DNA of 64,000 nucleotides from Amphiura filiformis (GCF_039555335.1 NC_092635.1:68484058-68548057), one strand, 5' to 3'. Positions 44,336 to 56,749 are shown, counted from the stretch's first letter. The notes: generated by a model from the sequence alone, not told the origin. Translations and numbers: made by a program.

Positions 44336-46191
44336 ATGTCGTCATTTCTGAAAGTTGGTTTAGCGAATTCTATTCGAATTCGAGATGGAAATGACCTGGG
44401 GTACAAATTCGACGTACCAGAGGAAGACGAATTCACGCCGTAAGTTTTTATATGAAAAGGGAAAATCATCAGCTGTTTCCGGCTACCCGCCCTCGAAATG
44501 TAATGTGCGATGGCGGGTTCCACAAGTTCGTATAATTATTCTGACTCATTTATGGGGAGAAAAAAAGAGATGTTGATCCTGAAGCTAGGGTGGGGGGGGG
44601 GGGTATTATATTATGTGTGCGTAACTTTTGAAAATAATATATAATGAAAAAATTGGAAAAAAAACCCATTTTATTTTCGAATGAGAGATATTTCCCCACG
44701 TCAAGTTGGTGTACTTTGGCTCTTTTTCTTTCCAGTTGTTCATGATCAAGATAGGCCTATCCTCTTGTATCATTTTTGATCTTTGATGTGTTTTGTATCC
44801 TCGTGGATTTACCATTACCCACTTCTACTGGATCGACTTTTTAGGCAGAAACAACCGTCGTGCACTCTACTTTGTAATGCAGAAAATAACAGGTCCCGGG
44901 TAACAGGCCTACTTCACAGCCTAATATTCGCGTTTGTCGTTATTTTCACAGAGAGGAAATGTTGGATAAAGAAATCCAAAGAAGGAAAGACTTCAGTAAA
45001 GTGGTCCTCGTCCACCTGATGTGCTGGCGGCGTCACCAGGTGAATATCAAATCTTTGTTGTATGAAATCGTTTTACACGAAACCACACTCGCTGCAACAA
45101 TGCTAAACTCAAGGGGCCGGTTTCTCGAAGCATAGCTAGTGGTAAGGCTGGCGTAAGTCCAATTAGTCCTACATACCAGTGCTTTCACATACATCACCTA
45201 GAAAGATAAGTCAATAAAATGGATCCACTTGGTGGGCTAGCCTGCTGGCTTAGAAAGCCTGACCACTACCCAAGCTTTGAGCAATCGGACCAAGAAGGCC
45301 TACTGGGTGTTCTTTTTGCAGTTTTTTGTTTTTAATTTAAGCATTCTCGCGTATGTTCGATTTCTTTGAACTTTAGGAGTTATTGATGCGTATATGTCTT
45401 TTTCATAATACCACTATGAAAGCTTGTGAAATTTGAAAAACATATAGGCCTATACAATATACTAACAAAATTCTTACATAAAGCCCATCAATTATTTGTT
45501 TTCAACTAGGTCGCAATAACGCTTTAAAAAGCACCAGCACCATACTCATGCGCGTTTTTTTTTTTTTTGGGGGGGCTTTGGGGCGCGAGCCCGGGGGAAA
45601 AGTAGGGGGCGGCTAAAACGAAGGGGCGGCGGAAGAAGAAGGGGCGGCGAAAAAAAGGGGCGGCAAAAAGAATTATTAGTAAAGAAAATGTAGAAAAAAT
45701 TGTACTATAGGTCTACAGCAAAATGTGTTGCTTTTAGGGCGCTTTTTTTCTTTTCTTTTTTTGCTCTTCACTTTTTCAAACCACCGAAAAAAAATTAGGT
45801 CAACCATTTCGGGCTGTTGAGGAAGGGGCGGCAAAATTGAATTTTCCTCAGCCCCCCGGGTAGGAGCGGCCACGGTACGCCACTGATACTTGCAACATTT
45901 AGAAATATTAGCATAGAATTTAAAAAAAATCCAATTGCAGCATCACTACATTCAATATGTTCAAAAACATTTGTTAAAAAGTGAATAATATTATAACAAA
46001 AAAAAATGATTTCATAAATATTAAGCTTAGAGATTAACATTTTGTTCTTCTTTCTTACCTTCTGTTTTCAGCAAAAGAAACATCGCAAATCCAAATGGAG
46101 ACGGTGGATGATGTTCTGGCGACCCGTCGCAGGACCGCCAAGAACGCCCGTCATGGAGGCTTTAATTCAACTATACATAGATCCATATTGA
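44336..46191 (+). CDS. Three-exon small basic protein, copy B
   Basis: Exons are 44336-44439, 44952-45039 and 46072-46191 (104 + 88 + 120 nt, 103 residues plus stop). Introns use GTAAGT/TTTTCACAG and GTGAAT/CTGTTTTCAG. Exon 1 ends in phase 2 and exon 2 in phase 0, as in the other copies. Distinguishing residues are G8, I13 and WMMF at 76-79. The exon 3 basic run QKKHRKSKWRR could bind nucleic acid or act as a nuclear signal, but that is only a guess. AATAAA follows at 46290-46295, about 100 bases after the stop. Intron 2 carries two MITEs. No homologous family is recognised. Confidence 0.75.
45116..45293. repeat. MITE in intron 2 (GGCCGGTTTCTCGAAGC termini)
   Basis: GGCCGGTTTCTCGAAGC on the left mirrors GCTTTGAGCAATCGGACC on the right with a few mismatches. 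The same element is in intron 2 of copies C (about 52168-52368) and D (about 59184-59389), so it predates the tandem duplication. Confidence 0.7.
45548..45885. mobile_element. MITE present only in intron 2 of copy B
   Basis: ATACT at 45543-45547 and 45886-45890 brackets a 338-bp insert. Copies C and D read straight through (CACCATACTTGCAACATT). The right end inverted is CAGTGGCGTACCG and the left end is CATGCGCG. The interior has T, G and A runs and AGGGGCGGC repeats. Confidence 0.82.
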
Positions 46192-46974
46192 AAGAGTTAT
46201 AGATATTGAAATCATCACCCACAAAAGGGGATATAGTCAGCAAGGGCATAATGAATATGTATATTTTCGCGTCTTTTATAACACTTTTGAATAAAATATA
46301 AGATTTGGCCATATATTTTTTATCAACATTAATATCATAGGTTGCAACGGGTGTACCACTTGCCAGTAAAAAGGTGTATACGTATTATTTGATAGAGATG
46401 ATTTTAACCCATTTTGAACTCAGATTTGGTTGAACCAATTTTTCGAAAATTGAATTATCTTATAGTTTTCTAAAGGAACAACTTGGAGCAATTAACACAC
46501 TCAAAATTTATTATGGAATAATGCCCTGTGCATTTGTCTTGTTATGAAAGAAATCAAAATTCTAAAACTGATATTATTTATTACAATGAAACGACTTACA
46601 GCTTTCATAGGCCTACTATATATAGTTTGATCGTTATCAAACAAACCAAACCTCGATAGGCTGGACTAATTTGGTTCAAGCCCTGGTTTAGGATTTGGAA
46701 GAAACAATCTGAAATATTTTTTTTCTAAATACAAAAGAGGCAAACCAAAACCGTTACTATTTTAAAGAAACAAACCAATTAGGCCCTACCTTCAAGAAAT
46801 ACACGCCTCTCTGGGATACTTTCCTAAGCTTTTCCTGAAGCATTCTGCATTTTAAAAGCAAGTTTCCTGTGACTCTCCTCTCTGTCCATCTATGGGATTT
46901 ACCTGACTGACTGCTTGCATGGAGTGTAAATGATCAACATGACACTCATGGGGTGCACATCGAACATCCTGCAA

Positions 46975-47177
46975 CAAGATCGCAGCAATACAAAATACCC
47001 AGATTCACCAGTCTCCAACACCGGCCCAGCGCCATTATTTGGGCTGCCCCGTTTGTTGGCGAGACACATTGTGATCTGTACCTCAGAGCCCTGTGCCGGC
47101 CGATGGTACCTGTAGATGGTGCATTGGCGACCGTAGGCAGAGCTAGAATTCGATACTTTAGAGTGGTCGGCTGTGAC
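46975..47177 (-). CDS. Candidate exon, conserved in each duplicon (copy B)
   Basis: Minus-strand frame homologous to 31396-31593: VVTADHSKVSNSSSAYGRQC, YRYHRPAQGSEVQ, CLANKRG and LETGESGYF. A possible acceptor CCTGAG lies just upstream, preceded by an in-frame TAA, so any protein start must come by splicing. It lies convergent to the three-exon gene, about 0.8 kb beyond its stop. It is as well conserved as the flanks, so conservation alone does not prove coding. Confidence 0.3.
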
Positions 47178-48169
47178 CACTGGTTCCAATCCCTCAGGTT
47201 AACATGGTTAAGACGTGTTAAGTCAAGTACAAAAGTCACACAAATGCAAATTGCTTGAAAGTTACAGATGCTCTGCAAGCAGCTTATTAATTTATCCGAG
47301 AGCTAATTAGTATAAAGTGAACATCATTAACGTAGCCCATACGTTTAATGTTATAACATTTTATGGTTTGCAAAAGGTTTGTTTGAGCTTTTTAAAGTAT
47401 GTCCGATTTATGAAAAGTAGATAATTTAATTTTGATTTGGCAAACAATCAACACTCAAAAGCAAAAGCAAACATTCAAGCGGCGGTGTACACCTGTTGAA
47501 AATTATTATTAATTAATAATTATGCACCCTCGAAGATGTGCAGCATGCACCTTTCTTTCTGACTTTATCGCTTAAAAATAATGTAAAATGTTTATAAATG
47601 CTGATATTTTTCATACAATTGTGCCATAGATATCCCGAGTGGATATATTTTATAGTCTATTTTTATATAAGTTTGTATATTTTTATATTGCAAAAGAAAG
47701 AACAAATTAAACATCTCAAATAGTCGCCGGGTCAATGACCAAATCAATTTGGTATAGGTTTCGTATAACAAAATAATTGTATAATGGGCATCATACAGAT
47801 TTTAATAAATACAACCAGTGATTATTATTACATCGCAAGCGATGCATGTTTTATTGACTTGTAATCTTGTACTATATGAATTCTTTTATTTCTGGTATTG
47901 TTGTGACGATTATTTTGTCACACAATGTGCTGATTTTAGTGAATAAAGCTTCCCAAAACAATATATATCTACAGCTGATATTGGTACTGCTATAAAGAAG
48001 CTATCAGGCTCAGGTGATATTGACATTGAAGGTATCTACTGCTAGGCGGATGTATGTATTGATCAAATCTTTTGCTGATTATATTTGTTTTTGAATTGAT
48101 AAAGTATAGCTCATAATACCATTATCATCCGCAAAATATCGTCATGTACCCGATGATTAAAATCACTGT

Positions 48170-48662
48170 CCAGTTTCCTACTTTATCAACACAAGATAAC
48201 AATTTCATCAATATCAGCAAAAGATGACTACTTCATCAGCACCAATATCAGCAGTAGATGACTATTTCATCAATGCCAATATCAGAAGTAGATGAGTTCT
48301 TCATTAGTTCCAATGTCAGCAGTAGGTAACTATTTCATCAACACCAATATCAGCACAAGGGTAACTATTCCATCAATACCAATGTCAGCAGTAGAAGACT
48401 ACTTCATCAGCACCAATATCAGCACAAGGGTAACTATTCCATCAATACCAATATCAGCAGTAGAAGACTACTTCATCAGCACCAATATCAGCAGAAGGGT
48501 AACTATTCCATCAATACCAATGTCAGCAGTAGCAACATACACTGCACCATTCATATACATGTACACCCCGTGTTATCAGAGTATACCAACACACACTGCC
48601 GCTACTTCATCAACACCAATATCAGCAGAAGGGTAACTATTCCATCAATACCAATGTCAGCA
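48170..48662 (+). repeat. 34-bp minisatellite with a 69-bp higher-order unit
   Basis: Two variants (35 bp with ACAAGGGTAACTATTCCATC, 34 bp with AGTAGAAGACTACTTCATC) alternate, giving a 69-bp dimer. Since 69 is 23 codons the array reads as a 114-codon repeat protein, which is taken as an artefact of period. The same dimer is at 55430-55775 and 63190-63370. Confidence 0.9.
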
Positions 48663-49142
48663 GGTTAAATACCACTAATAGGCCTGGGCGATACATTGAA
48701 ATACGACGAGGAACTATTTGTTTTCATGGCATTCGAAATCGCTGAAATTGATCAAGTTATATAGCCAAAAAAGTACTTTTTAGAGTTTGATGCTTCAAAA
48801 TGGTACATTTTCCCTCATTATATGACATTTTTGATGTAATAGTACCAAAATTCATACGCACGGCTTCGGTTCAGTTTAGTAAATAGTCGCCTTATCATAT
48901 TGTAACTTTCAGCTTCGAGGCCGCACTGTCATTTTAAGGTGTTTACGGTTCAGTGCGTTAAAACAAGAAAAGTCTCAGGTCAACCTATGTTGAATTTTTG
49001 ACCATTTGGCATCTAAATCATATAGTTTCACCTGATATTGGTGGCATTGAACTGTGGGAGTTCTGAATATGAGAAAATTCCACCCGAAATTAGGCATTTT
49101 CCCATTGAAACACGTGTAATACATAATTAGTGGTATTTAACC
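48663..49142. mobile_element. 480-bp TIR element inside the 34-bp array
   Basis: A perfect 17-bp inverted repeat GGTTAAATACCACTAAT bounds the element. AGCA is duplicated outside it, and joining the flanks restores GTCAGCAGTAGCAACATAC, the uninterrupted array. A copy at the same place in block C (55802-56278) shows it was there before duplication. Noncoding. Confidence 0.88.
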
Positions 49143-49269
49143 AGCAGTAGCAACATACACTGCACCGTACACCCCGTGTTATCAGAGTATACCAACACAC
49201 ACTGCACCATACATACTGTGCTATATCAGGGGTAGACATGGTAGATAGCAACAATAAGCAACATACTGC

Positions 49270-49640
49270 AGTTACTGTCCATTACATAAAGGTCGTGAAA
49301 ACATTTTAAAAATGTTATTGTAAATATTTTGGGCAAACATTTTTTGCAAAATATTTTTCAACCCCAAAATAACATTCTGTTTAGAATGATTTGTACCAAG
49401 TTTTCACAAATGTTTTTGGAATGTTATTAAAACGTTTTTATACCCTTTACCCAACATTTAAATGTTTTCTGTAAAATATTTGTGTTGGCTGTGCAGTAAA
49501 TTACCAACAAATATTATTTAATGTTATGAACACGTTTTATACTATTAATGTATCCTTTATATAACTCGACATTTAAACGTTTTCTGACAACCTTTTATAA
49601 CCTTTTGCGAATGATGTCGAAAACGTTTTGTGTTCGCTGG
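49270..49640. repeat. Dispersed repeat ending AACGTTTTGTGTTCGCTGGG
   Basis: A-T rich repeat with many AACATTT/AAATGTT words, also at 56405-56740. Its terminal motif alone is next to the tRNA-Met fragment at 38645. Block B has about 40 bases more than C near 49335. Confidence 0.6.
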
Positions 49641-49843
49641 GTGACTACTTCATCAACACCAATATCAGCAGAAGAGTAACTATACCATCAATACCAATGT
49701 CAGCAGTAGATGACTATTTCATCAGCACCAATATCAGCAGAAGATAACTATTATTTTTTCAATACCAATATCAGCACTTCAGCAGCAGATGTAGAGAACA
49801 CCAATGTCTGCAGTAGATGACCACTTCATCACCAGCAATATCA
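49641..49843 (+). repeat. 34-bp minisatellite, degraded
   Basis: Units with ACTACTTCATCAACACCAAT and AATGTCAGCAGTAGATGA, interrupted by the SINE and continued at 50246-50420. Confidence 0.85.
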
Positions 49844-50240
49844 AATAAATAAATAAATAAATTTCGGAATTTATATAGCGCTTTTTCCAGAGGATTCAAA
49901 GCGCTGTAATTTCGCTGCGTGGTGAATCATCACAATCAGATCGCATCAACTATAGGCTAGTTGCAGCCGAACCCGGCGAAAACCTATCCGCACTTAGATT
50001 GTAACAATACACCCATTTTCTGCAGCTCCCCAAATTCCATTGGGTGAAGGAAGTTTTGATAACGAAACAACTAATCACCGATTTTGAAAGCAGGAGGAAA
50101 CCGGAGATTCCGGAGATAACCTGCGAGAGCGAGCATGGATAAACCAAGTGCACATGAGTCCTTGGGCCGCGCCGGGGCTTGAACCCGGGACCTCAGTGGT
50201 GCAAAGCAAGAGAATTACCACTGCGCTAACTCGCCCTCCC
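49844..50240 (-). mobile_element. tRNA-derived SINE with empty site in the sister duplicon
   Basis: On the minus strand a tRNA-like head (50240 to about 50165) shows the A box TTAGCGCAGTGGTAATTC, CTTTGCA like the tRNA-Ala(TGC) anticodon loop, and the B box GGGTTCAAGCCCC. A body of about 230 bp follows, then a tail AGCGCTATATAAATTCCG and (TTTA)n. TATCA is duplicated at 49839-49843 and 50241-50245. Block C (56937-56947) and block D read GCAATATCACCAAAAG without the insert, so the boundaries are exact. The SINE moved in after the blocks separated. Confidence 0.93.
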
Positions 50241-50245
50241 TATCA

Positions 50246-50420
50246 CCAAAAGATAACCATTTCATCAATATAAGTATAGTAGCTAACTTCTTCATGAACA
50301 CCAATGTCAGCAGTATTATGATTATTACCCATATCTGCAGTTAGTTGGGTTCTTCTTTAACACCAATATCGGCAGTATATGACTACTTCATCAACACCAA
50401 TATCAGCAGTAGATAGCTAT
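50246..50420 (+). repeat. 34-bp minisatellite, continued
   Basis: Units with ATGACTACTTCATCAACACC and ATATCAGCAGTAGATAGC. Confidence 0.85.
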
Positions 50421-50604
50421 TAACTACCAATAAGTGATGTGATCTGTGAAACCCATCACTTGGTGAAAATGTTAATTTGTGAGTTTTGTAGACAAAAAAT
50501 ATGGAAATTTAGAACTTTTATTTGTACATGTGACTTCAGCATCACAAGTTAAGAACAAAGAAGGATTGAAAAAGAAAAACAGAAATCGTTTTCACATATC
50601 AGCA

Positions 50605-50884
50605 CTAGACGTGAACTATCCCATCTCAAAGTAATTACACAACATGCAACCCTGATGTGGTAAGTCTACGTTAGTATCAGGTCTGAGATCGTGACTATCC
50701 CATCTCAAAGTAATTACACAACAGACAACCCTGATGTGGTAAGTCTACGTTAGTATCAGGTCTGAGATCGTGACTATCCCATCTCAAAGTAATTACACAA
50801 CAGACAACTCTGAAGTCTACGTTAGTATCAGGTCTGAGATCGTGACTATCCCATCTCAAAGTAATAACACAACAGACAACCCTC
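50605..50884. repeat. 79-bp VNTR, about 3.5 copies (block B)
   Basis: The unit includes TGACTATCCCATCTCAAAG, TAATTACACAACAGACAACC and CTGATGTGGTAAGTCTACG. Block C has about 7.5 copies at 57303-57891. The 63-codon minus frames are readings of it. Confidence 0.93.
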
Positions 50885-51274
50885 AAAATCTGATTTCATA
50901 GAAAGCTAAGAGATTGACACTAGGCCCTATTTCTTTTCTTTTTTTCTGTAGGCCTATACCTTCTGTTTTCATCAAAACAAGCATACGAGCATGTGCATAA
51001 CACGTTCAACTTCAGCGACCAAATTGAAGCGAAACATGTCAAAGCAACATGTGCGACAGGGGGATCAACAAAATGTACATCTCGCGTATTTTAATCAGCA
51101 CGCCGCATTGTGCGCCCAAGGGCGTAGCATTGTGACGTGGTGCGCGGTGTTTCAAGCGCGTTCAAGTTATCCATCGCGCATAAAATATTACGCATGCGCC
51201 GCACGGTTGCTAACAAACAAACTTGCTCAAATCTCAACAACGAACAAGAAAAACTGCTCACTATCTTCGCTAAA

Positions 51275-52932
51275 ATGTCGTCATTACTGAAAGTAGCTTT
51301 AGCGAATTCTATGCGAATTCGAGATGGAAATGACCTGGGGTACAAATTCGACGTACCAGAGGAAGATGAATTCACGCCGTAAGTTTTTAAATAAAAAGGG
51401 AAAAATCATCAGCTGTTTCCAGCTTCCCGCCCGCGAAATGTAATGTGCATGCAGCTATATGGCGGGTTCCCCAAATTCATATCTTCCGACTCATTTATGG
51501 GAGAAAAAAAAACAGAGACTGTGATTCTCTAATAGATAGAGAGATAGGAAGCGGGGAAATATTATAATAATACCATTTGGTGTTTTGTGTGTGTGGGGGG
51601 TGTAATTTCTGAAAATTATAAACTGCATTGTCGTGAAATTGGAAATAGTGCGAGAAACGAATCATTCCAAATTTTATTTTCGAATAAGAAATATTTCCCA
51701 CGTCAAGTTGGTATACCTTGGCCCTTTTTCGGCCCTTTTTCTTTCCAGTTGTTCATGATATAGGCCTCTCCTCTTGCATCATTTTTGATCTTTGATATGT
51801 TTTGTGTCCTCGTGGATTCACCATTAGCTACCATTACCACTTCTACTGGATCGTCATTTTAGGCAGATCATAGGTGGCTTAAACCGCAGAAATAACCGTC
51901 GTGCTCTCTACTTTGTAATGCAGAAAATATTAGTAGGCCTACTTTTTGTGTTCACATTCGGATTTTCCATATTAATTTTTGCGTTTGTCATTATTTTCAC
52001 AGAGAGGAAATGTTGGATAAAGAAATCCAAAGAAGGAAAGACTTCAGTAAAGTGGTCCTCGTCCACCTGATGTGTTGGCGGCGTCACCAGGTGAATATTT
52101 AAACTTTGTTGTATGGAATCGTTTTACACAAAACCACGTTACTTGCTGCGACAATGCTAAACTCAAGGGGCCGGTTTCTCGAAGCATAGCTAGTGTTCTG
52201 GCTTCTTAAGCCACTATAGGTTTAAGCCATTAGTCCTACGTACCAGTGCTTACAATTTCACATCATACATCACCTAGAACGATAAGACAATAAAATGGAT
52301 CCACTTGGTGGGCTAGCCTGCTGGCTTAGAAAGCCTCCACTACCCAAGCTTTGAGCAATCGGACCAAGAAGGCCTACTGGGTGTTCTTTTTGTGTGTGTG
52401 TGTGTGTGTGTTTTTATTTAAGCATTCTCGTATGTTCGTTTTCTTTGAACTTTAGGAGTTATTGATACGTATAAGCCTTTTTCATAATACCACTATGAAA
52501 GCTTGTGAAGGCCTATAATACAAGATACCAAAAAATACTTACATCAAGCCCATCAATTATTTGCTTTCAACCAGGTCGCAATAATGGTTTAAAAAGCACC
52601 AGCACCATACTTGCAACATTTAGAAATATTAGCATCTAGAATAAAAAAAATCAAATTGCAGCTCAACTACATTCAATATGTTCAAAAATATTTGTTAAAA
52701 AGTGAATAATATAACATTTAATATATCATAATAACCAAAAAAATGATTTCATAATAATAAGCTTAGAGATTTTAAAACATTTTGTTCATTCTTTTTTACC
52801 TTCTGTTTTCAGCAAAAGAAACATCGCAAATCCAAATGGAGACGGTTGATGGAGTTCTGGCGACCCGTCGCAGGACCGCCAAGAACGCCCGTCATGGAGG
52901 CTTTGATTCAACTATACATAGATCCATATTGA
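51275..52932 (+). CDS. Three-exon small basic protein, copy C
   Basis: Exons are 51275-51378, 52003-52090 and 52813-52932 (104 + 88 + 120 nt, 103 residues plus stop), with the same GT-AG sites and phases as copy B. The start context is AAAATGT with A at -3. It carries L4 and LMEF at 76-79. Upstream in-frame codons exist (from about 51194), but a three-base difference between copies there and the disruption in copy A argue for the shared ATG. The stop TGA at 52930-52932 directly follows YIDPY. Function unknown. Confidence 0.75.
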
Positions 52933-53139
52933 AAGAGTTATAGATATTGAAATCATCATGTGAACGGTCAGCAGGGCTATAATGAATATGTATTTTCGCG
53001 TCTTTTATAACACTTATGAATAAGATATAAGATTTGGCCATATATTTTTTATCAACATTAATATATAGGTTGCAACGGGTGTACCACTTGCCAGCAAAAA
53101 GGTGTATACGTTAACAATTATTTGATAGAGATGATTAAC

Positions 53140-53820
53140 CCAAAATTTATTATGGAATAATGCCCTGTCTTGTTATGAAATAAATCAAAATTCCAAAACT
53201 GATATTATGGACTAATTTGGTTCAAGCCATGGTTTAGGATTTGGAAGAAACAATCCGAAAAAAAAAATTTCTAAAAAAAAAAAGCAAACCAAAACCGTTA
53301 CTATTTTAAAGAAACAAACCAATTACCTTCAAGAAAATAATACACGCCTCTCTGAGATACTTTCCTAAGCTTTTCCTGAAGCATTCTGCATTTTAAATCA
53401 TTTTGCATTCAGATTTGGTGGAACCAAGTTTTCGAAAATTGAATTTAATATCTTACATAGTTTTCTAAAGGAACAACTTGGAGCAATTAACACACTCAAA
53501 ATTTATTATGGAATAATGCCCTGTGCATTTGTCTTGTTATGAAAGAAATCAAAATTCCAAAACTGATATTATTTATTACAATGTATATAGTTTGATCGTT
53601 ATCAAACAAACCAAACCTCGATATGCTGGACTAATTTGGTTCAAGACCTGGTTTAGGATTTGGAAGAAACAATCCGAAATATTTTTTTCCTAAAAACAAA
53701 AGAAGCAAACCAAAACCGTTACTATTTTAAAGAAACAAACCAATCAGGCCCTACCTTCAAGAAATACACGCCTCTCTGGGATACTTTCCTAAGCTTTTTC
53801 TGAAGCATTCTGCATTTTAA
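53140..53820. repeat. Internal tandem duplication of duplicon sequence
   Basis: AAATTTATTATGGAATAATG through AAGCATTCTGCATTTTAAA occurs twice (about 53145-53400 and 53495-53822). Block D shows the same pair (about 60160-60415 and 60515-60865), block B one copy only (about 46500-46858). Confidence 0.8.
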
Positions 53821-53939
53821 AAGCAAGTTTCCTGTGACGCTCCTCTCTGTCCATCTATGGGATTTACCTGACTGACTGCTTGCATGGAGTGTAAATGATC
53901 AACATGACACTCATGGGGTGCACATCGAACATCCTGCAA

Positions 53940-54142
53940 CAAGATCGCAGCAATACAAAATACCCAGATTCACCAGTCTCCAACACCGGCCCAGCGCCAT
54001 TATTTGGGCTGCCCCGTTTGTTGGCGAGACACATTGTGATCTGTACCTCAGAGCCCTGTGCCGGCCGATGGTACCTGTAGATGGTGCATTGGCGACCGTA
54101 GGCAGAGCTAGAATTGGATACTTTAGAGTGGTCGGCTGTGAC
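53940..54142 (-). CDS. Candidate exon, conserved in each duplicon (copy C)
   Basis: Almost identical to the frame at 46975-47177, with the residue change S for R beyond the frame edge only. The same reservations apply: possible acceptor CCTGAG, possible donor GTGAAT, no known family. Confidence 0.28.
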
Positions 54143-55299
54143 CACTGGTTCCAATCCCTCAGGTTAACATGGTTAAGACGTGTTAAGTCAAGTACAAAAG
54201 TCACACAAATGCAAATTGCTTGAAAGTTACAGATGCTCTGCAAGAAGCTTATTAATTTATCCGAGAGCTAATCAGTATAAAGTGAACATCATTAACGTAG
54301 CCCATACGTTTAATGTTATAACATTTTATGGTTTGCAAAAGGTTTGTTTGAGCTTTTTAAAGTATGTCCGATTTATGAAAAGTAGATAATTTAATTTTGA
54401 TTTGGCAAACAATCAACACTCAAAAGCAAAAGCAAACTTTCAAGCGGCGGTGTACACCTGTTGAAAATTATTATTAATTAATAATTATGCACCCTCGAAG
54501 ATGTGCAGCATGCACCTTTCTTTCCTCTTGATGTTCGGTATAGGTAGATGAGGCCAGTAATAACGATTTTCCAACTGCTGTTTTTATGACACAGAATAAT
54601 TTAAACTTGCTATCGAGTCTAATTTGTAGGCAAACATTTGAAATTAGTATGAATGAAAGTATAGGCTATACCTGCTGACTATATCGCTTAAAAATAATGT
54701 AAAATGTTTATAAATGCTGATATTTTTCATACAATTGTGCCATAGATATCCCGAGTGGATATATTTTATAGTCTATTTTTATATAAGTTTGTATATTTTT
54801 ATATTGCAAAAGAAAGAACAAATTATACATCTCAAATAGTCGCCGGGTCAATGACAAAATCAATTTGGTATAGGTTTCGTATAACAAAATAATTGTATAA
54901 TGGGCATCATACAGATTTTAATAAATACAACCAGTGATTATTATTACATCGCAAGCGATGCATGTTTTATTGACTTGTAATCTTGTACTATATGAATTCT
55001 TTTATTTCTGGTATTGTTGTGACGATTATTTTGTCACACAATGTGCTGATTTTAGTGAATAAAGCTTCCCAAAACAATATATATCTACAGCTGATATTGG
55101 TACGGCTATAAAGAAGCTATCAGGCTCAGCTGATATTGACATTGAAGGTATCTACTGCTAGGCTGATGTATGTATTGATCAAATCTTTTGCTGATTATAT
55201 TTGTTTTTGAATTGATAAAGTATAGCTCATAATACCATTATCATCCATAAAATATCGTCATGTACCCGATGATTAAAATCACTGTCATGAGTCCAGTTT

Positions 55300-55801
55300 C
55301 CTACTTTATCAACACAAGATAACAATTTCATCAATATCAGCAAAAGATGACTACTTCATCAGCACCAATATCAGCAGTAGACATTGTCAGTGGTAGATGA
55401 CTATTTCATCAATGCCAATATCAGAAGTAGATGAGTTCTTCATTAGTTCCAATGTCAGCAGTAGATGACTACTTCATCAACACCAATATCAGCAGAAGGG
55501 TAACTATTCCATCAATACCAATGTCAGCAGTAGATGACTACTTCATCAGCACCAATATCAGCACAAGGGTAACTATTCCATCAATACCAATATCAGCAGT
55601 AGAAGACTACTTCATCAGCACCAATATCAGCAGAAGGGTAACTATTCCATCAATACCAATGTCAGCAGTAGCAACATACACTGCACCATTCATATACATG
55701 TACACCCCGTGTTATCAGAGTATACCAACACACACTGCCGCTACTTCATCAACACCAATATCAGCAGAAGGGTAACTATTCCATCAATACCAATGTCAGC
55801 A
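55300..55801 (+). repeat. 34-bp minisatellite with 69-bp dimers (block C)
   Basis: Equivalent of 48170-48662, with one changed unit (AGTAGATGACTACTTCATC in place of AGTAGGTAACTATTTCATC) at the start. Confidence 0.9.
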
Positions 55802-56278
55802 GGTTAAATACCACTAATAGGCCTGGGCGATACATTGAAATACGACGAGGAACTATTTGTTTTCATGGCATTCGAAATCGCTGAAATTGATCAAGTTATA
55901 TAGCCAAAAAAGTACTTTTTAGAGTTTGATGCTTCAAAATGGTACATTTTCTCTCATTATATGACATTTTTGATGTAATAGTACCAAAATTCATACGCAC
56001 GGCTTCGGTTTTTAGTAAATAGTCGCCTTATCATATTGTAACTTTCAGCTTCGAGGGCGCACTGTCATTTTAAGGTGTTTACGGTTCAGTGCGTTAAAAC
56101 AAGAAAAGTCTCAGGTCAACCTATGTTGAATTTTTGACCATTTGGCATCTAAATCATATAGTTTCACCTGATATTTATGGCATTGAACTGTGAGAGTTCT
56201 GAATATGAGAAAATTCCACCCGAAATTAGGCATTTTCCCATTGAAACACGTGTAATACATAATTAGTGGTATTTAACC
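55802..56278. mobile_element. TIR element, block C copy
   Basis: Same GGTTAAATACCACTAAT termini and AGCA flanks as 48663-49142, differing by a few substitutions and short deletions. Confidence 0.87.
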
Positions 56279-56749
56279 AGCAGTAGCAACATACACTGCA
56301 CCGTACACCCCATGTTATCAGAGTATACCAACACACACTGCACCATACATACTGTGCTATATCAGGGGTAGACATGGTAGATAGCAACATACTGCAGTTA
56401 CTGTCCATTATATAAAGGTCGTGAAAACATTTTAAAAATGTTATTGTAAATATTTTGGGCAAACCCCAAAATAACATTCTGTTTAGAATGATTTGTACCA
56501 AGTTTTCACAAATGTTTTTGGAATGTTATTAAAACGTTTTTATACCCTTTACCCAACATTTAAATGTTTTCTGTAAAATATTTGTGTTGGCTGTGCAGTA
56601 AATTACCAACAAATATTATTTAATGTTATGAACACGTTTTATACTATTAATGTATCCTTTATATAACTCGACATTTAAACGTTTTCTGACAACCTTTTAT
56701 AACCTTTTGCGAATGATGTCGAAAACGTTTTGTGTTCGCTGGGTGACTA

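Larger units (their letters stand above)
44101..51000 (+). repeat. Tandem duplicon B (about 7 kb)
   Basis: First of three head-to-tail blocks. Exon 1 starts of successive blocks are 6939 and 7010 bp apart. The content order is gene, conserved minus-strand frame, AT-rich spacer, 34-bp arrays, a 480-bp TIR element, a repeat at 49270, 34-bp arrays and a 79-bp VNTR. Only this block carries the SINE (49844-50240) and the MITE at 45548-45885. Confidence 0.88.

Noticed and set aside
48292..48636. A 114-codon repeat protein (also at 55431-55775)
   Set aside because: The period comes from the 69-bp dimer of the noncoding 34-bp minisatellite, and other arrays of the same unit are closed in all frames.
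50165..50240. A tRNA-Ala gene
   Set aside because: The tRNA-like head is continuous with a SINE body and tail, and the whole unit is absent from sister duplicons; the acceptor stem is degraded.
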